Shown: piece by piece, positions 45,114-56,946 of the stretch | Layout of the letters: each line of letters opens with the position of its first letter | How positions within the stretch are numbered: the stretch's first letter is position 1 | Source: Perkinsus marinus ATCC 50983 | Taxonomy: Eukaryota; Perkinsozoa; Perkinsida; Perkinsidae | DNA length: 64,000 nucleotides | Reading direction: 5' to 3' | Assembly: GCF_000006405.1 (NCBI RefSeq) | Contig: NW_003202922.1 | Coordinates: forward strand, 90,837 to 154,836 | Made by a program: the position numbers and the translations under genes | The notes under the pieces: generated by a model | The model's database searches: none | What the model was told of the DNA's origin: nothing | The model's input: only the letters and a program-made list of their open reading frames with translations

Positions 45114-45983
45114 ATGTCCGTACGATTCGTCATCCTCATGGTTCGTGCTGCCGAATTGGAGAGAACGATCCAGTGGTATGAAACTTATCTTGGTATGGAA
45201 ACGATGAAACGAACACCCACTTCGGCTACCGTGGGTTATCCCTCGAAGCCGGACTCTGCCGGCATCGAGTTCCAGGTCCATGATAATCCTGCTGCAACCT
45301 ACTCTGCTTCCGATCACGACCTGTACTGGAAGATCTCATTGTATTTGCCGCACGTCAAGCTTGCTTGCCGGAGACTTCTCAGTATGGGAGTTCCTGTCTC
45401 GACCCCCTTTCAGTTCAAGGACATAGGTTATCTTGCTCACATGGAAGATCCTACGGGCTACAATATCGAGCTTATACAGCATCAGTTCGAACGCAATTTC
45501 AGTGAAGAGTACGCTGCTTCGTTGAAAGACGACAGGAGTCCGCTCGGACAGCAGACTGGCATAGGCCTATTAACGCTCCGAGCGACGAACGCCGAGCGGA
45601 GCAAAGATTTCTACACGAAGGTCTTGGGAATGAGCCTCCTCTCCTCCCAATACGTCAGCGATGCATTTGACCTGCATTTCTTCGCCGACACCATCGAGAA
45701 GCCTCCCAACGCCGATCCGTGGTCGGTTGATAATCGTGAGTGGCTGTGGTCTCGTAGCTTTACATCTGTAGAGCTGCAAGTGAAGCATGGCATAGATCGT
45801 TTCAAAGAGATCCCTAACGACCAACTTGGGTATCGTGGATTCGGCGTGAGGGTGAAGGCGCATATCTTCGACCGATTGAAGAAGGAGTGTGGTGCCGGCA
45901 TGGACTTGAGATATGGCGAGGAAGTGGTCCACATAACTGACCCTGATGGTCACTCAATCATTGTTTTCGGTCCCGTCCGTTGA
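45114..45983 (+). CDS. Two-domain VOC (glyoxalase/dioxygenase fold) protein
   Basis: Single exon, 289 aa, ATG at 45114. Two beta-alpha-beta-beta-beta modules repeat: RFVILMVRAAELERTIQWYETYLGM with later DPTGYNIELIQH, and GLLTLRATNAERSKDFYTKVLGMSL with later ITDPDGHSIIVFGP. These are the paired modules of the glyoxalase/bleomycin-resistance/extradiol-dioxygenase superfamily. A Glu is kept in the first module's last strand (YNIEL), but the usual metal His at the start of a strand (HVAF type) is not evident, so glyoxalase I activity is not assured. No targeting signal seen. Confidence 0.82.
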   Translation: MSVRFVILMVRAAELERTIQWYETYLGMETMKRTPTSATVGYPSKPDSAGIEFQVHDNPAATYSASDHDLYWKISLYLPHVKLACRRLLSMGVPVSTPFQFKDIGYLAHMEDPTGYNIELIQHQFERNFSEEYAASLKDDRSPLGQQTGIGLLTLRATNAERSKDFYTKVLGMSLLSSQYVSDAFDLHFFADTIEKPPNADPWSVDNREWLWSRSFTSVELQVKHGIDRFKEIPNDQLGYRGFGVRVKAHIFDRLKKECGAGMDLRYGEEVVHITDPDGHSIIVFGPVR

Positions 45984-46077
45984 GTCAAAAGCCAATAGCC
46001 GGTGACCTTCAATCTCATACAACTTGGTCTCATCCATTATTCGTATTACTCCTCCCCCTGTCTCTCCTTTGACTTTT

Positions 46078-46656
46078 TTATCTCATTTTAACCCATGGTA
46101 AGACTATCTTGATTTGAGTTTCGCGATCATAGAATGGGCCGGGAATCGGGGAAGGAATGGTAACAAATTGTGAGAACCAATCCCGCTGTTGATAAGACCG
46201 ATTCCGCTCGAGGGGCAGATATGCCATTTCGTGACTCCAACGTAGATGGAAGGAAGTCTGACGTGTTCTCAATGGCAGCTTGCCGCTGAGAATATACACC
46301 GGTTTCGAGTTGGCATATCTGCCCCGCGACAGACGTAATTGCTTCTCCACAACGTGTCGAAAATTGATCTACTTCGCCCGTACTGACGAACTTGATCCTC
46401 TAAGGTCATTTGTGGGCACAGTAAGTCATATCTTGGAGGTAGTGGCATAGCGGCCCCACTCGTCAGGACTGAGCATAGTGAAAGCGAACTGGGCCTTTGA
46501 AGACAGAAATCGCCTAGCCCGAACTACAGTTGGATTTTTGAATCCGTAAATCTGAAATCGAACTCGAATATCATAACTGTTGTCTTGAATCTGATGGAAA
46601 CGCTGTTTCCTTCGAAGGGTATGGCACAGTATCAGGAAGCAGTCGACCGATAGCAC
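46078..46656 (-). CDS. Possible minus-strand exons, unidentified
   Basis: Two open stretches, 46426-46656 and 46078-46350, have protein-like composition: VRFQIYGFKNPTVVRARRF and AFTMLSPDEWGRYA in the first, QTSFHLRWSHEMAYLPLERN in the second, ending VLPWVKMR. They may be exons of one gene or two. No start or join is certain. The pair is divergent from the oxygenase gene at 46777. Confidence 0.3.
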
Positions 46657-46776
46657 TATAGAAGGCTCCGTCTGCTACCACCACTCCAGGGCGTTTCGTC
46701 GTACTTCATTGTATTAACTCATGAAATTCGTCTCAGCAGAGTTCGTTCCTATAGTCAGTTCGGGAGTTTGGTACCC

Positions 46777-48089
46777 ATGCATCATCTGGTGCTTGTCGTT
46801 GCTGTAATCTGCTCACAAGGTCGTGCCTGGGAGGCTCCAATAGTTAACCTCTCTTGCTTTGGCGATCAACCAGGTGATGGATGCGAGGCCGCTGCGACAA
46901 AGCTCTTACATGCTGCATCCGAATCTGGCGGCGGTGCGTTTGTCCTTCACGGCCATGGTATCAATGACAACTTCATAGACAATGTGCTTTCGTGTTCACG
47001 ACGATTATTCACCGAAGTTGGTATGGAAGAGAAGCAACGTTTGTCTATTACCGGTCACGGTTTGACTCGCGGCTACATACCTCTTGGTGGGGAGAGCGGT
47101 TCTGATCGGGAGGAGATCAAGGAAGCCTTCTCGTACGGATTCGAATGGCCTGAAGGCTACACATCTTTTACCAACAAATTCCAAGGACCCAATGTTTGGC
47201 CGGCAGAGGCTTCGCCCGAAGATAAACGCGTCTTGAACGAGTGGTTCAGTCATGCTACACGCCTCGGCCTCTCACTTGCGGAAGCCTTCTCAAGCGTGCT
47301 AGGTGAGGTTATGCTCTTTGTGCATGCTCCGACCATTCTTTGTGTGTAGGCCAGAACGCACTCAGAGACAATTGTGGACCAGATGGTGCGTCAATCAGTT
47401 TACAGAGGATTTTCCGATATTTTGCTGTCGATGGAGATGATCGCTCAGGTGACCTCCCTGTCGAGTACTATGTCATCTCCCTATAACAGGCGAGAAGACC
47501 ATTGGAAGTTCCCCTCATACTGATTGGGGGTTCATTACGATTGTGCTGCAGCAAGAAGGAGTTGATGGGCTCGAGGCAGGTTGATAACAGATGACAGACA
47601 TTTCTAGTATTTTGCTCAAGGTGCAAGATCCCAAGACGGGGGAGTATCACCCGCTACCCAATGATCGACAATCCCGCATAGTTGTGAATGTTGGAGACTT
47701 TGCCTCGATCATGAGTGGTGGGAAACTATACTCACCGGTTCATCGAGTAGACTTGTCTTATATTGCTTGCTTATTATCTACTGCTCCAGGTGATGTCCCC
47801 GAAGGGAGCTCCGGAGAGAATATCTCTGGTGCATTTCTACTATCCCAACTATAACACTACCCTCGAGGGGCTCCTTGAAACCCACGCTGCCAAAAGGTAT
47901 CAACAGACCCTCCCAGGGCGTCATGATTATTGTTCATGCAGGACCAGCCTCATGGCGGATCAGAAAGAGGGAGGCGCATCACGATGGATAGCCGAGGAGG
48001 ACAGCTACATGATGTCCTTCGGAGACTTCATTGCAGCCAAATGGTCGCAAGTGTACCGTCCAATGTCTCAATCTGATGAAGAGCTTTGA
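46777..48089 (+). CDS. 2-oxoglutarate/Fe(II) oxygenase, isopenicillin-N-synthase type
   Basis: Exons 46777-47302, 47350-47448, 47490-47575, 47621-47746, 47790-47896 and 47942-48089 give 363 aa. The N-terminus (MHHLVLVVAVICSQGRAWEAP) looks like a signal peptide, followed by the DIOX_N-like region (GGAFVLHGHGI, RGYIPLG). The iron ligands are visible as SSPHTDWG (His and Asp) and SPVHR (second His), and the 2OG-binding Arg-x-Ser as ERISLVHFYYPN. These enzymes hydroxylate or desaturate small molecules; the substrate is not known. The intron 47576-47620 begins GC, not GT, yet gives the exact family frame (GLE then VQDP). The last intron (45 nt, a multiple of three) could also be retained. Confidence 0.9.
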
Positions 48090-48529
48090 CGTTATTTGCA
48101 TCCCTTTCGTGTTATCTATCTTAGTAATTTCGGAAATAAGTTTCTGTTGCTGAGACAAATCGAGTTGCGCATATGGAAGTGCCAGCCGTAACTTTGTAAA
48201 AACGAAGTATTCGTTGAGCTAGCATATTGTCAACAATCCCTCAGGGGCAACCTCGATGTTGTCGTTCACTGTCCAGCGCTTCTGGTGTCGATATCGCGAT
48301 TCAGAATCAGGGATAGCTGCCGAGGATCCTAACTCCGGATATTGATTTTGTATTATTTTGCTCGGAAATCACGAATATCCCGAACTCGATTCAGCAATCT
48401 CGAATCAGGATGTGAGTTGAATCACGAATCACTCGAATTCGCAAATAAAAAAAGGGCAAAACACACAGCCACTGTTCAACACGGAGCAAAGTCAATTTGA
48501 AATCTTAGTAGATCATGGTAAAGCCAAAT
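48090..48529. other. Convergent intergenic spacer
   Basis: Between the stop of the oxygenase gene and the end of the minus-strand gene. It contains short gaatc/gattc-rich stretches near 48295-48440 but no clear element boundaries. Confidence 0.4.
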
Positions 48530-51259
48530 TCACCCACCCAATGGAGTTACTGGGCTGGCGTCACTCGAGCTAGTTTCCCCTGAGTGAATACACTCATTCA
48601 AGATGGTGACATCAGTGACGTCACCAGACGATTTCACTCCTATTCCACCGTGAGGCGAGGCTGCTGCTGTATGGGAGCGCATTCGTCGTAGGTCAACTAA
48701 GTCGCCCAGGAGAGTCTGTGCCAACTCTGTTGATTCTCGAAGGATCCCTACGGACAGAGTACAGGATGCATGGTCAGAGCTCCTACCTCTATCGATTGAC
48801 GCCGATCCGGCGCTTCCTGATGAAGTGCTCGATTGCCGCTGCAAGGGGGCCGTGCTAGGATAGATCGTTCCGCTGCTACTGCTCTTGGGTGTAGACGAGG
48901 CCGTAGGTTGGAGGGCAGCACGGTGAACTCTGAGAAGTGTCGGGAGAGTGGTATCAACAACAGCTTGAAAACCACCTCCGTCGACACGCGTCAATCTCAG
49001 TCAATAACTCCGCAAAGCCGATTCCCGAGGAACTGAGAGTAACCGGCGTGCTTTCGGCCCAGCGTGATGACGAAGTAACCTGTCTATATTGGCCAGAGCA
49101 TGGCATTCCATTAGGCGGTCTTCGATGTTCCTAAGACCTACAGATGCCGCCTCACAGACGATCTGTCTTTGAGAGTCCATCTCGTTACGGAGCTGGAAGA
49201 AGCATGTCCGAATATTATCACAGTCGCTTACTTCCAAGACTTGTTTCCGCAACCTCATGTTCGCCGTGTGATAGGCTCTGACCTCACCATTGTGCCTCAG
49301 AGCTTCAGTGATGCTCTGAGTCGTGCCTGTGGAATCGCGATTGTGATGTACTACACCACAGACGATTCAGACACGTACTGTGAGTTTTAATGAGCTTCCG
49401 CTGCCTAGCCAATTCAACTGCTAATTTGCTCACTTCCTCCTGTAAAGCAGCACGGTCACGCTCCAAAGATTCAACCTGAAACTCCATACCGTAATAGCGT
49501 CTCAGAAGAGGACACAATTTAGTAGATCATGATACACAGGGGGCCAAACAGTAGAGTTTGAGAGGAGTTTTCCGGGAAAAATTCTAAAAACACGCCAGTA
49601 TGTCCATTCAACTTTCACACCTCCACGAGTAAACTGTCTCGTCGCTGCTCTCCGATTGGATCGGCCACTCCATCTGTCTGTGCTTCTAAGGGAAAGCCAA
49701 CGAGCAGCTGAGTTTCGAAAAGTCCATATCACGGATAAGCTCACCTGTGGATGCCACAGTAGGACGCGAGTCTGTCATAACACTATGGCTAACCATAACT
49801 GGCTCCTCAGTAGCCGTTGCTGCATTGCTCAGGACCGGCCTGCATTGAATACCTGTCACAGCGCGAGCCAGGCTCCGAGTGAGTTTTCCCAGCGACACAC
49901 TTTCATCGCTCATCTCTGGAGGTGGCGTCTCTACACTCGAATCGGAGGACTCCAGCGTGCTCCGATTTGATATTTCGTCAGCAAGCCTGTTCTGGACGAG
50001 CTCAACCTAGAACATATCCGGGAACATATCAGGCGTAGAGCCCCTTGGTCTTGCCTGAGCTCTGAGAGACCTCATTTCTCGCGTGAGGAAGTCCACTCTC
50101 GATTCCGTCAACTCGTCGTTGTCGCACACCGACGCTGGGAGTAAACCTGTCGCATAGTGGGGAAAGGGACGAAGAGAAATTAGGCGTACTGGGATGTGGT
50201 CCGTGTGTATCGCTGACGGGCTGCTCTGAAGAGACCGAGGGTTCCTGGGTGATCGCATCGGCGCTGCTTTGAATTGATGCTGTCTTGGATGCGTTTTTGA
50301 CTGCTGTGGACGTCGGAGCTTTCTCTACTGATGCTTCTACAACCACGGTGTCACCGAACTCAATCTATGGCAAGGTTCAGGTCGCACTCCCAGGCTGTGG
50401 GCCTACGAGGTTTGACGGTGAACAGTCTTCTCGCTCTGACTCAAGGCGAACTAGGTCTTCTAGTGTTCTAGTGGGAGCTGATGAAGTCGATGATTGCCGA
50501 GGCGGACTCATCGGTGGGATTGTATTTCCTTCATCGCTGCTCAGTGGAGGTCGCGAGAGGAGGCTTGCTGCGCCGTCTGAGATAACAACACGAGGCATTG
50601 GACGTATCCAGAGTGTACAGTGTCCAGACCGGTCTACAAAGAATAGGGAGTTACAGTTGATGAAGGACTCACAGTGCTCCATGGAAGCTCCTTGGGCTTG
50701 ATGAAATGTTGACGATGCATCGTAGGGAGGGTCCTCCTGAATACGGAGGAGTTTACCATGCGATCCACCTCGACGACATACATTGATGTGCCACTTAACG
50801 CTCTCATCCTCCGTGACGAAGCTGCTTCGACTTGAGAGAAGATCGTCGCCGAGACCCGACGGAGCTCCCAAGGAGGAAACTAGAGTTCCTATATATGGTC
50901 GTAAGGACGATTGATTCAGCTCACTGGTGTTGTTGTGATGCCTCTCGCCGATCCTATGGTGACTGCCCAACAACAGAGGTGGACGACGAAGGGGGGCGTA
51001 ACGAGGAGCGCAGCCCACGGAGGAAGGCAGAGACTCGACGGTGCGGGTGATCTCAGCATCTGGGCAGTGAGGAAGTTGAGGGGAGAGAGCCCAACGCTAT
51101 GCAATGCCGGAATAGGCTGACCAGCTCGAAGAAGCTACCAGAAGTGGCCTCCCAAGCGCCCTTCTGAGATGAAGATCTACTAGAGCTGCGTAACCTTGCG
51201 TAGCGATGCGCTGCTTTGCCGGATTCTGAACGGCGATGGAACTCAATGTCTAGATACAT
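48530..51259 (-). CDS. Unidentified multi-exon gene, Ser-rich with coiled coils
   Basis: A series of minus-strand open stretches with biased but protein-like composition: about 51053-51259, 50377-50930, 50020-50240, 49740-49990, 49410-49490, 49040-49240 and 48530-48990. In order they give Ser/Arg-rich sequence, a Pro/Ser/Glu-rich part, short coiled coils (SRVDFLTREMRSLRAQ, VESLERDRAALQEEVSKL, NMRLRKQVLE) and a Ser/Thr/Pro-rich end. Likely GT/AG boundaries exist between them but I did not fix every join or the start. No domain was recognised. It may be one scaffold-like gene or two adjacent genes. Confidence 0.45.
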
Positions 51260-51457
51260 ACCGGTTCGGTACCATCGTGCTGAGGAGCGGCTACTTTAGA
51301 AGGGCACTGGGCGGGCCGTCTATGCAACTGATGGGCACGATAGATAGAGGCTACGCCGGATGAACCTCACTGCAGTGTAGTCGATGTTGTGACAGTGATG
51401 GGCCATCTCCGTAGAGATGAACATCGAAGAGGACGATAGGTCCATTCCACTCGAGTA

Positions 51458-51597
51458 CTATGTGATGCTAGTAGAGATTAACAACGCAAAACCAAAGCAT
51501 CGAGACGATCATCAAGGGCCATGCTCGCCTGCATCACTTCTGGGGCTTCCAGAGTGACAACCTCACTTTCAGCAAATCGTTATGCAGCATCACATAG
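51458..51597. repeat. 140-bp element with ctatgtgatgct inverted ends, copy 1
   Basis: Starts ctatgtgatgct and ends agcatcacatag, a perfect 12-bp inverted repeat. The same element is at 56398-56536. Confidence 0.85.
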
Positions 51598-51646
51598 GGG
51601 CTGACCATTCGGCTCAATCCTCCTACAAGTTGACGAGTGGTAACCC

Positions 51647-51807
51647 CAGTGTTGGAATATATGTGTTCGCATTCCTCACTAATTATAGGAGTTTATATAT
51701 GAGCTAGGGTAAAAATGTACAGAAACCAACCAGGATTTCCCAACAAGAATTTCCGTATTGTCACCAACACATGTAGTTGACCATGTGCATATTCCCCCCC
51801 ATATTGG
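51647..51807 (+). mobile_element. Family A element within repeat block 1
   Basis: Begins cagtgttggaatatatg and ends gcatattcc(c-run)atattgg; the right end is slightly degenerate. The internal blocks taggagttt, gtacagaaaccaacc and caccaacacatgtagttgac are conserved. Confidence 0.9.
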
Positions 51808-52448
51808 ATACCCCTACAGCCGAGACAATGCCCCTGTGAGAAAAATAAAAAACACAATGAAGAGCATGAATGTACGTTCTGCTGTGTACTAATGCAACTA
51901 TTATAGGCGCAAGCCTACTGTATATAAATTTTCCTGCTGCGCGGTCTGGTCGGCCCTATACTTGACCTCATAAAATCCTTTGCTGCACTAGGTGTAGCGA
52001 GCGAGAGAGAGAGAACTGACCAACAGCTTTGTGACATAATGAAATCCCGTGGGAGTCCTCCATGAAGGGAGCCTCAATATGGTGCTGTTGTAACTCTAAG
52101 ACTATAAGGAATAGAGCAGGTCGGTCGAAATAGAGGAAGTCCACCTGACGTGCGAGAGATAGTGTTCGTGCGCTTGTCAAGGCCCGTGACGATGTATTGG
52201 GATATGCAGTCGACAGTGAAAGCTCTCTAGTGAGAAAAGAACTAACTCGAAAATCCGGGCTTGCAGTTCTGATTGACACCAGTAGAAAATCAGTGTAAAA
52301 GTTGGAAACTTTTACTCTCGTACAATCAACTGAATATTACTCCCGATCACGTTGAACTGCCACTGAACCATCCAACACAAGAACTGCTTTGTTATGTCAA
52401 CAATGCTTACTCAATGGACGAGCACTTACATGCTGAACATTCAGGCCT

Positions 52449-52964
52449 TTATGTATTCGCGTAGACCAAGGCGTGAGGATTCCACCGAGCCGCCTCGCCA
52501 CCCTTCCTGGTTTGCCTCATTTCTGGTGCCAGCACTAGCAGGAATGCACTGATGATGGTGAAGCCGTAACCAACACAACCAATGATCTTTCCCCAGGTAG
52601 CCTGGTTTAGGAAGCAACTGCCGAGTAAGATGCTGAGTATACCGCCCACAGCAAAGCCGATGATGCCGATACTGCACCGAGCGACGAGGATGCGAGACAG
52701 GCCTCTTCTGCGCTCAACGCGGAGGACAAAGAGAACAATGGTAACGATTAGCATAATGAGCTGGCAGCTGTTCATGAAGCTCTGGAAGCCTGCAGCAGGG
52801 CACTCTAGGTGGTCTGTGGGCTGATCTCGTTGGTAACGATCGACCAATTCCAAGCCGACTTGCACTCCATAAACGGCGATGACGATACCAGAGAGCACCT
52901 CGCCACACACACCGATGGCTACTCCGACCTTGAAATTGGCTGAGTAGTCCGATAGCGACTTCAT
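52449..52964 (-). CDS. Four-helix membrane protein (tetraspan), unknown family
   Basis: Single exon, 171 aa, ATG at 52962-52964. Four hydrophobic segments: about residues 12-36 (VAIGVCGEVLSGIVIAVYG), 66-84 (CQLIMLIVTIVLFVL), 94-114 (CSIGIIGFAVGGILSILLG) and 122-145 (IIGCVGYGFTIISAFLLVLA). The first loop has one Cys (LECPAAGF) and lacks the CCG of true tetraspanins; a basic loop (RVERRRGLSR) follows helix 2. The layout also fits MARVEL- or SUR7-like proteins. It lies between the two repeat blocks and appears intact. Confidence 0.6.
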   Translation of the reverse strand: MKSLSDYSANFKVGVAIGVCGEVLSGIVIAVYGVQVGLELVDRYQRDQPTDHLECPAAGFQSFMNSCQLIMLIVTIVLFVLRVERRRGLSRILVARCSIGIIGFAVGGILSILLGSCFLNQATWGKIIGCVGYGFTIISAFLLVLAPEMRQTRKGGEAARWNPHALVYANT

Positions 52965-53583
52965 TGGTTTTCAAAGAGGCTTGACGATAGAGGATAACTG
53001 ACAGTAAGATGAGGTTCATGAAATGCGCTCAGAACGGTATCGACAGAATACTCGTTGGGGAGAATCGAACTGCCAAGCCGTGGGTTCAAGAAGAGTTTTA
53101 TGTGGTTTACTGGTATATATTCTTTGTTAATTGACATCCCAACATGATGGGAGTTGTAAGAATTAAGGTAGTGAAGACGAGATAGGCCAGAAGGTCTCGG
53201 ACAGCAACTCAAACTGTTACACAATCACAGTCAGAATGGCTCTGAGCTCATCGCTGCCTTAGTCAATTTCAGAGTTGAATATTATGGCTCTCGGCACTAG
53301 AGAAGGGAAGACGTAGCCGGATGGCAGTTACGAGGGAATGCTCGTGTGGCTGTATTTGACATTTGAACCACCTGGATGATGCTGAAGAAGGCCGGAATAA
53401 TAGTGGCGACACGAACGACGATTGGAGATGTCCCGACGACCTTCATCTTTTTGGAATGCTGTTTATCCATCACTCTCCGTACCAACACACTGTGTCTTTT
53501 ATCAGACCGACCTTCAACTTCACGGCCATGATCGTCGACAAGATGTCCATCTTGAACGGCATCTTGCTCTCTTACATTCACCC

Positions 53584-53616
53584 AATATAGATTTCCCACC
53601 AACCGCAAGATATGGG
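53584..53616. repeat. 33-bp direct repeat, left copy (possible target-site duplication)
   Basis: Contains atttcccaccaaccgcaaga; repeated at 56947-56979 with one mismatch. The two copies bracket the segment holding the reverse-transcriptase frame. Confidence 0.8.
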
Positions 53617-53929
53617 TGATTACGGGGCAGATTCAGACTTATCAACTCAAACAGTTAGATGAGAAACTAAGTTAATGAGCTAATTGAACCTATCAGGTAG
53701 GTTCATCCTGCCCGATGTGCTCGAGGAATTCTCCCTGAAGCCAATTACTTCACATGCGTGCTCGTTTACGATGTTCAAAGTCTGAATAGCGAAAGTAATA
53801 GTGTTAGCATCGAACAATCCAACCAGGATGTCGCACGAGTTTATTCAAAAAGAGTACACCTTACCTGGGATTCTCTCTGAGACTTCTCTACCGTGATCCG
53901 TCCATACCTTCTCGGCTCTGATATCCGCG

Positions 53930-56209
53930 TTGTGCCTCTACAGCGGGTTGGAATCCTCTAACCGGAACAACCCGCCAGAACACTACTCTACGTTTTCTGA
54001 TCGCCTAGGAAAGGTGATATCTGGAGTATCACAGAGGGATATGCTGATCATAGGTGGGGACTTCAATTGCACTGGATACAGTTATGAACTACTACAGAAA
54101 ATAGTCGAGATGAATGATATATGCATCGGGCAGTGGGATAAGTTTAAGCATCTGGCAAACAGACCAACATAGAAACATCCAAACAAACAACTTGGCGGCA
54201 ACGTATTAGAGCTCATCTTGATAAGACGACGTTACATAAACATGCTGGAGGCAATGGGAGTAACAGATCCGGATCCAATCGAGACTGATCACAAGCTAGT
54301 ATGGGGCCGCATGGGATTGCACTTAAACAACGCTACAAGTCGACGCAAAGAAATCCTCGACAGGGAAAGAGTACAGAAGCTGATCACGGACCCAAGATGC
54401 CAAAAAGTATTCGACGTAAAGCTGAGCGACTCTTATGCGAATAGTAGGACGCAGAACGACCCAAATGAGGCTTGGAATGAGCTACAAGAGCAGATAAAAG
54501 GAGCCCTAGAAGCCGCAAGACAAATAGACGAAGAAGGCGGAGGTGCACCCCAGCGAAAGACGAGAAAGCAGAAAAGAGCCAGTAAAACACGACAAATAGA
54601 GAGGATGACAGAACTCCGTCCGAACGACGAGAAGGCAATATGGAATGTGCTCCAAGAAACGCTGAAAGTGAGGAAGGCGGGACCATTAAGTACCAAATTC
54701 CCAGCAGAGCTGTATAAAAGTGGGAAAGCAATAGCAAAATGGGTGCATAAGGTATGCTCGATATGCTTCGAAACGGAACGCCTACCAGACGATTGGAACA
54801 TCTCGAAGGTTACTCCCATTTACAAAAGCGGATCCAGAAAGGACTGCAAGAACTATCGTACAGTATTGTCCCAGAGCGCCATCACCAAGATATTCAGCTT
54901 GATCTTTATGGCCAGAATATATTTACAGGTGGACAGTTCGGTCGACGCATCACAGACGGCCTTTAGGGCCGGAAGGTCTGGCCTGGAGATAGTACATGCA
55001 ATACAACTCTTAATAGATAAGTGCAAGCTATATGATCTACCGCTCACACTAACGAGCATAGACTTCCGCAAGGCATTTGATCGAATATCTAGGTCGCATG
55101 TATATGAATCATTAAGGATGGCTGGTGTACATCCGAAATACGTACGGATCATCCGTAACTGTTATGAGTCAGCTAAAGCAAGCATCCGGATAAGCTCAAA
55201 GGAACGAATTATTCCCCTCGACCGTGGCTTAAGACAAGGCGACTGTTGGAGCCCGATACTCTTCATATGCAGCCTAGATCGAGTGCTCAGCGAAAGACTG
55301 AGGAACTCTCCGCATGGCTTCCGCTTATTGGACACTAACAAGCAACCCAGACGCTTAACTCGCTCACATATTGGCAGACAAAAGATGGGTACAATGCTCA
55401 ATGAGCTGTCCTTTGCAGACGATGTGACCCTTCCATCAAGCACAGCAATGGGGAATACGAAACACATTAGTTACGTGCGAGAAGACGGAGAAGCCGCGAA
55501 TCTTGTCATAGCCCCCGAGAAGTGTAAACGATTGACAATAAATGAACACTTGGAACAACCCGATATTGGAGGATCGCCTATCGCAGCCGTTAATGAGATG
55601 AAGATTCTTGGGGATATATTCTCAGATTCACACAACAACAAAAAACAGATTACGGAGCGCATAAAAGCAGCAGGACAAAGAATGGCAAGATTACGGGCAG
55701 TGTGGAAATCCCACGATATCTCCTTGAGAGCTAAATTCACTGTGTTGAAGGTTTCGGTCTTCTCAGTGCTGCTATTCACCAGTGAGTGCCTTGCATTGAC
55801 GACAAAAGAATGCGAAAGGTATTGCACGTTTTATAACAATTGTATTCGAAGGGTTCTCGGAATATCGTTCATGTCGCACATTACTAACGAGGAAATTTGG
55901 AGTAGATCAGGGTGCCCCGACTGTTCCGTAGTCCTCAGAATGCGTCGCCTGCGTTGGTACGGCCATGTCCTTCGATCTAACCCTGCGTCTCCAGTGAACA
56001 GATTACTATCGTGGGATCCCACGGCGCATCTCGGAGCAGTGAGAAGATCGAGCACGGCAAAGCTATGGAGTGACCTTATCGATGAGGATATGAGAGCGGT
56101 CGGTCTTACAAAATCCGATGCTAAGGAACGAAGAAAATGGGAGAATCGGATAGCCCAACTTGGCCGAGTTCGACGGCGCAGAACATTGCTATGCTCCAGC
56201 CGGAGATAG
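53930..56209 (+). mobile_element. Non-LTR (LINE) retrotransposon remnant: endonuclease and reverse transcriptase
   Basis: One frame runs 53930-56209 and is broken by a single TAG at 54170-54172. Before the stop is the end of an APE-type endonuclease (LIIGGDFNCTG); after it come the endonuclease end (ETDHKLVW), and reverse-transcriptase motifs: LPDDWNISKVTPIYKSG, SIDFRKAFDRIS, GLRQGDCWSPILF and the FADD catalytic box (LSFADDVTLP). The C-terminal RLRWYGHVLR is typical of LINE ORF2 tails. The 5' part of the endonuclease and any ORF1 are missing or decayed. FADD in place of YADD is common in some LINE clades. It is probably inactive. Confidence 0.93.
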
Positions 56210-56375
56210 GATAGATGCGAAAGGTGGATTGCGAAACGAGAGCTGATAAGATGAGACGACGATTAAAAAAAACTGCGGAGATGGACTGGTCACCCTCGCC
56301 GACTATCGAAGACCTCAAAAGCCGCTGATGTGTGCTAAGCATTGGCTGGCCGCCTAGCCGAAATCGGCTTCGAGC

Positions 56376-56397
56376 GAGAGAGAGAGAGAGAGAGAGA
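56376..56397. repeat. (GA)n microsatellite
   Basis: About eleven GA dinucleotides directly before repeat block copy 2. A shorter (GA)n run ends block copy 1 at 52001-52015. Confidence 0.85.
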
Positions 56398-56536
56398 CTA
56401 TGTGATGCTAGTAGAGATTGACAACGCAAAACCAAAGCATCGAGACAATCATCAAGGGCCATGCTCGCCTGCATCACTTCTGGGGCTTCCAGAGGAGACT
56501 CTCACTTTCAACAAATCGTTATGCAGCATCACATAG
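56398..56536. repeat. 140-bp element with ctatgtgatgct inverted ends, copy 2
   Basis: Starts ctatgtgatgct, ends agcatcacatag; the same as at 51458-51597. Confidence 0.85.
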
Positions 56537-56584
56537 GGCTGACCATTCAGCTCAATCCTCCTACAAGTTGACGAGTGGTAACCC

Positions 56585-56752
56585 CAGTGTTGGAATATAT
56601 GTTTTCGTTTTCCTCACTGATTATAGGAGTTCATATACGAACTAGAGTAGAAATGTACAGAAACCAACCAAGAGTTCCCAAAATTTCCTTAGAATTTCCA
56701 TATCGTCACCAACACATGTAGTTGACCATGTGCATATGTCCCCCCACACTGG
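56585..56752 (+). mobile_element. Family A element within repeat block 2
   Basis: Begins cagtgttggaatatatg and ends ccccccacactgg, with the conserved internal blocks. Confidence 0.92.
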
Positions 56753-56946
56753 ATGCCCCTACAGCCGAGACAATGCCCCTGTAACACAATGGAGAGCACG
56801 AATGTACGTTCTGCTGTGTATTAATGCCACTATTACCGGCGCAAGCCTACTGTATATTATTTTCCCTGCTGCGCGGTCTGGTCAGCCCTATACTTGACCA
56901 CATAAACTCCGTTGCTGCACTAGGTGTAGCGAGAGATAGAGAATAC

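Larger units (their letters stand above)
51458..52001 (+). mobile_element. Repeat block, copy 1 (5'-truncated LINE 3' end?)
   Basis: About 540 bp here is repeated with a few differences at 56398-56933. Both copies hold, in order, a 140-bp inverted-repeat element, a family A element, and a tail ending gctgcactaggtgtagcgag. The second copy lies directly downstream of a reverse-transcriptase reading frame, so this one may be a 5'-truncated relative sharing only the 3' end. Confidence 0.75.
56398..56933 (+). mobile_element. Repeat block, copy 2 (likely 3' region of the LINE)
   Basis: Matches 51458-52001 over its full length with scattered changes. It lies between the reverse-transcriptase stop (56209) and the right 33-bp repeat (56947). 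Confidence 0.75.

Noticed and set aside
51458-56933. LTR retrotransposon bounded by 540-bp direct repeats
   Set aside because: The repeats lack TG...CA ends, the enclosed reverse transcriptase is of LINE type with an APE endonuclease, and an unrelated tetraspan gene lies between.
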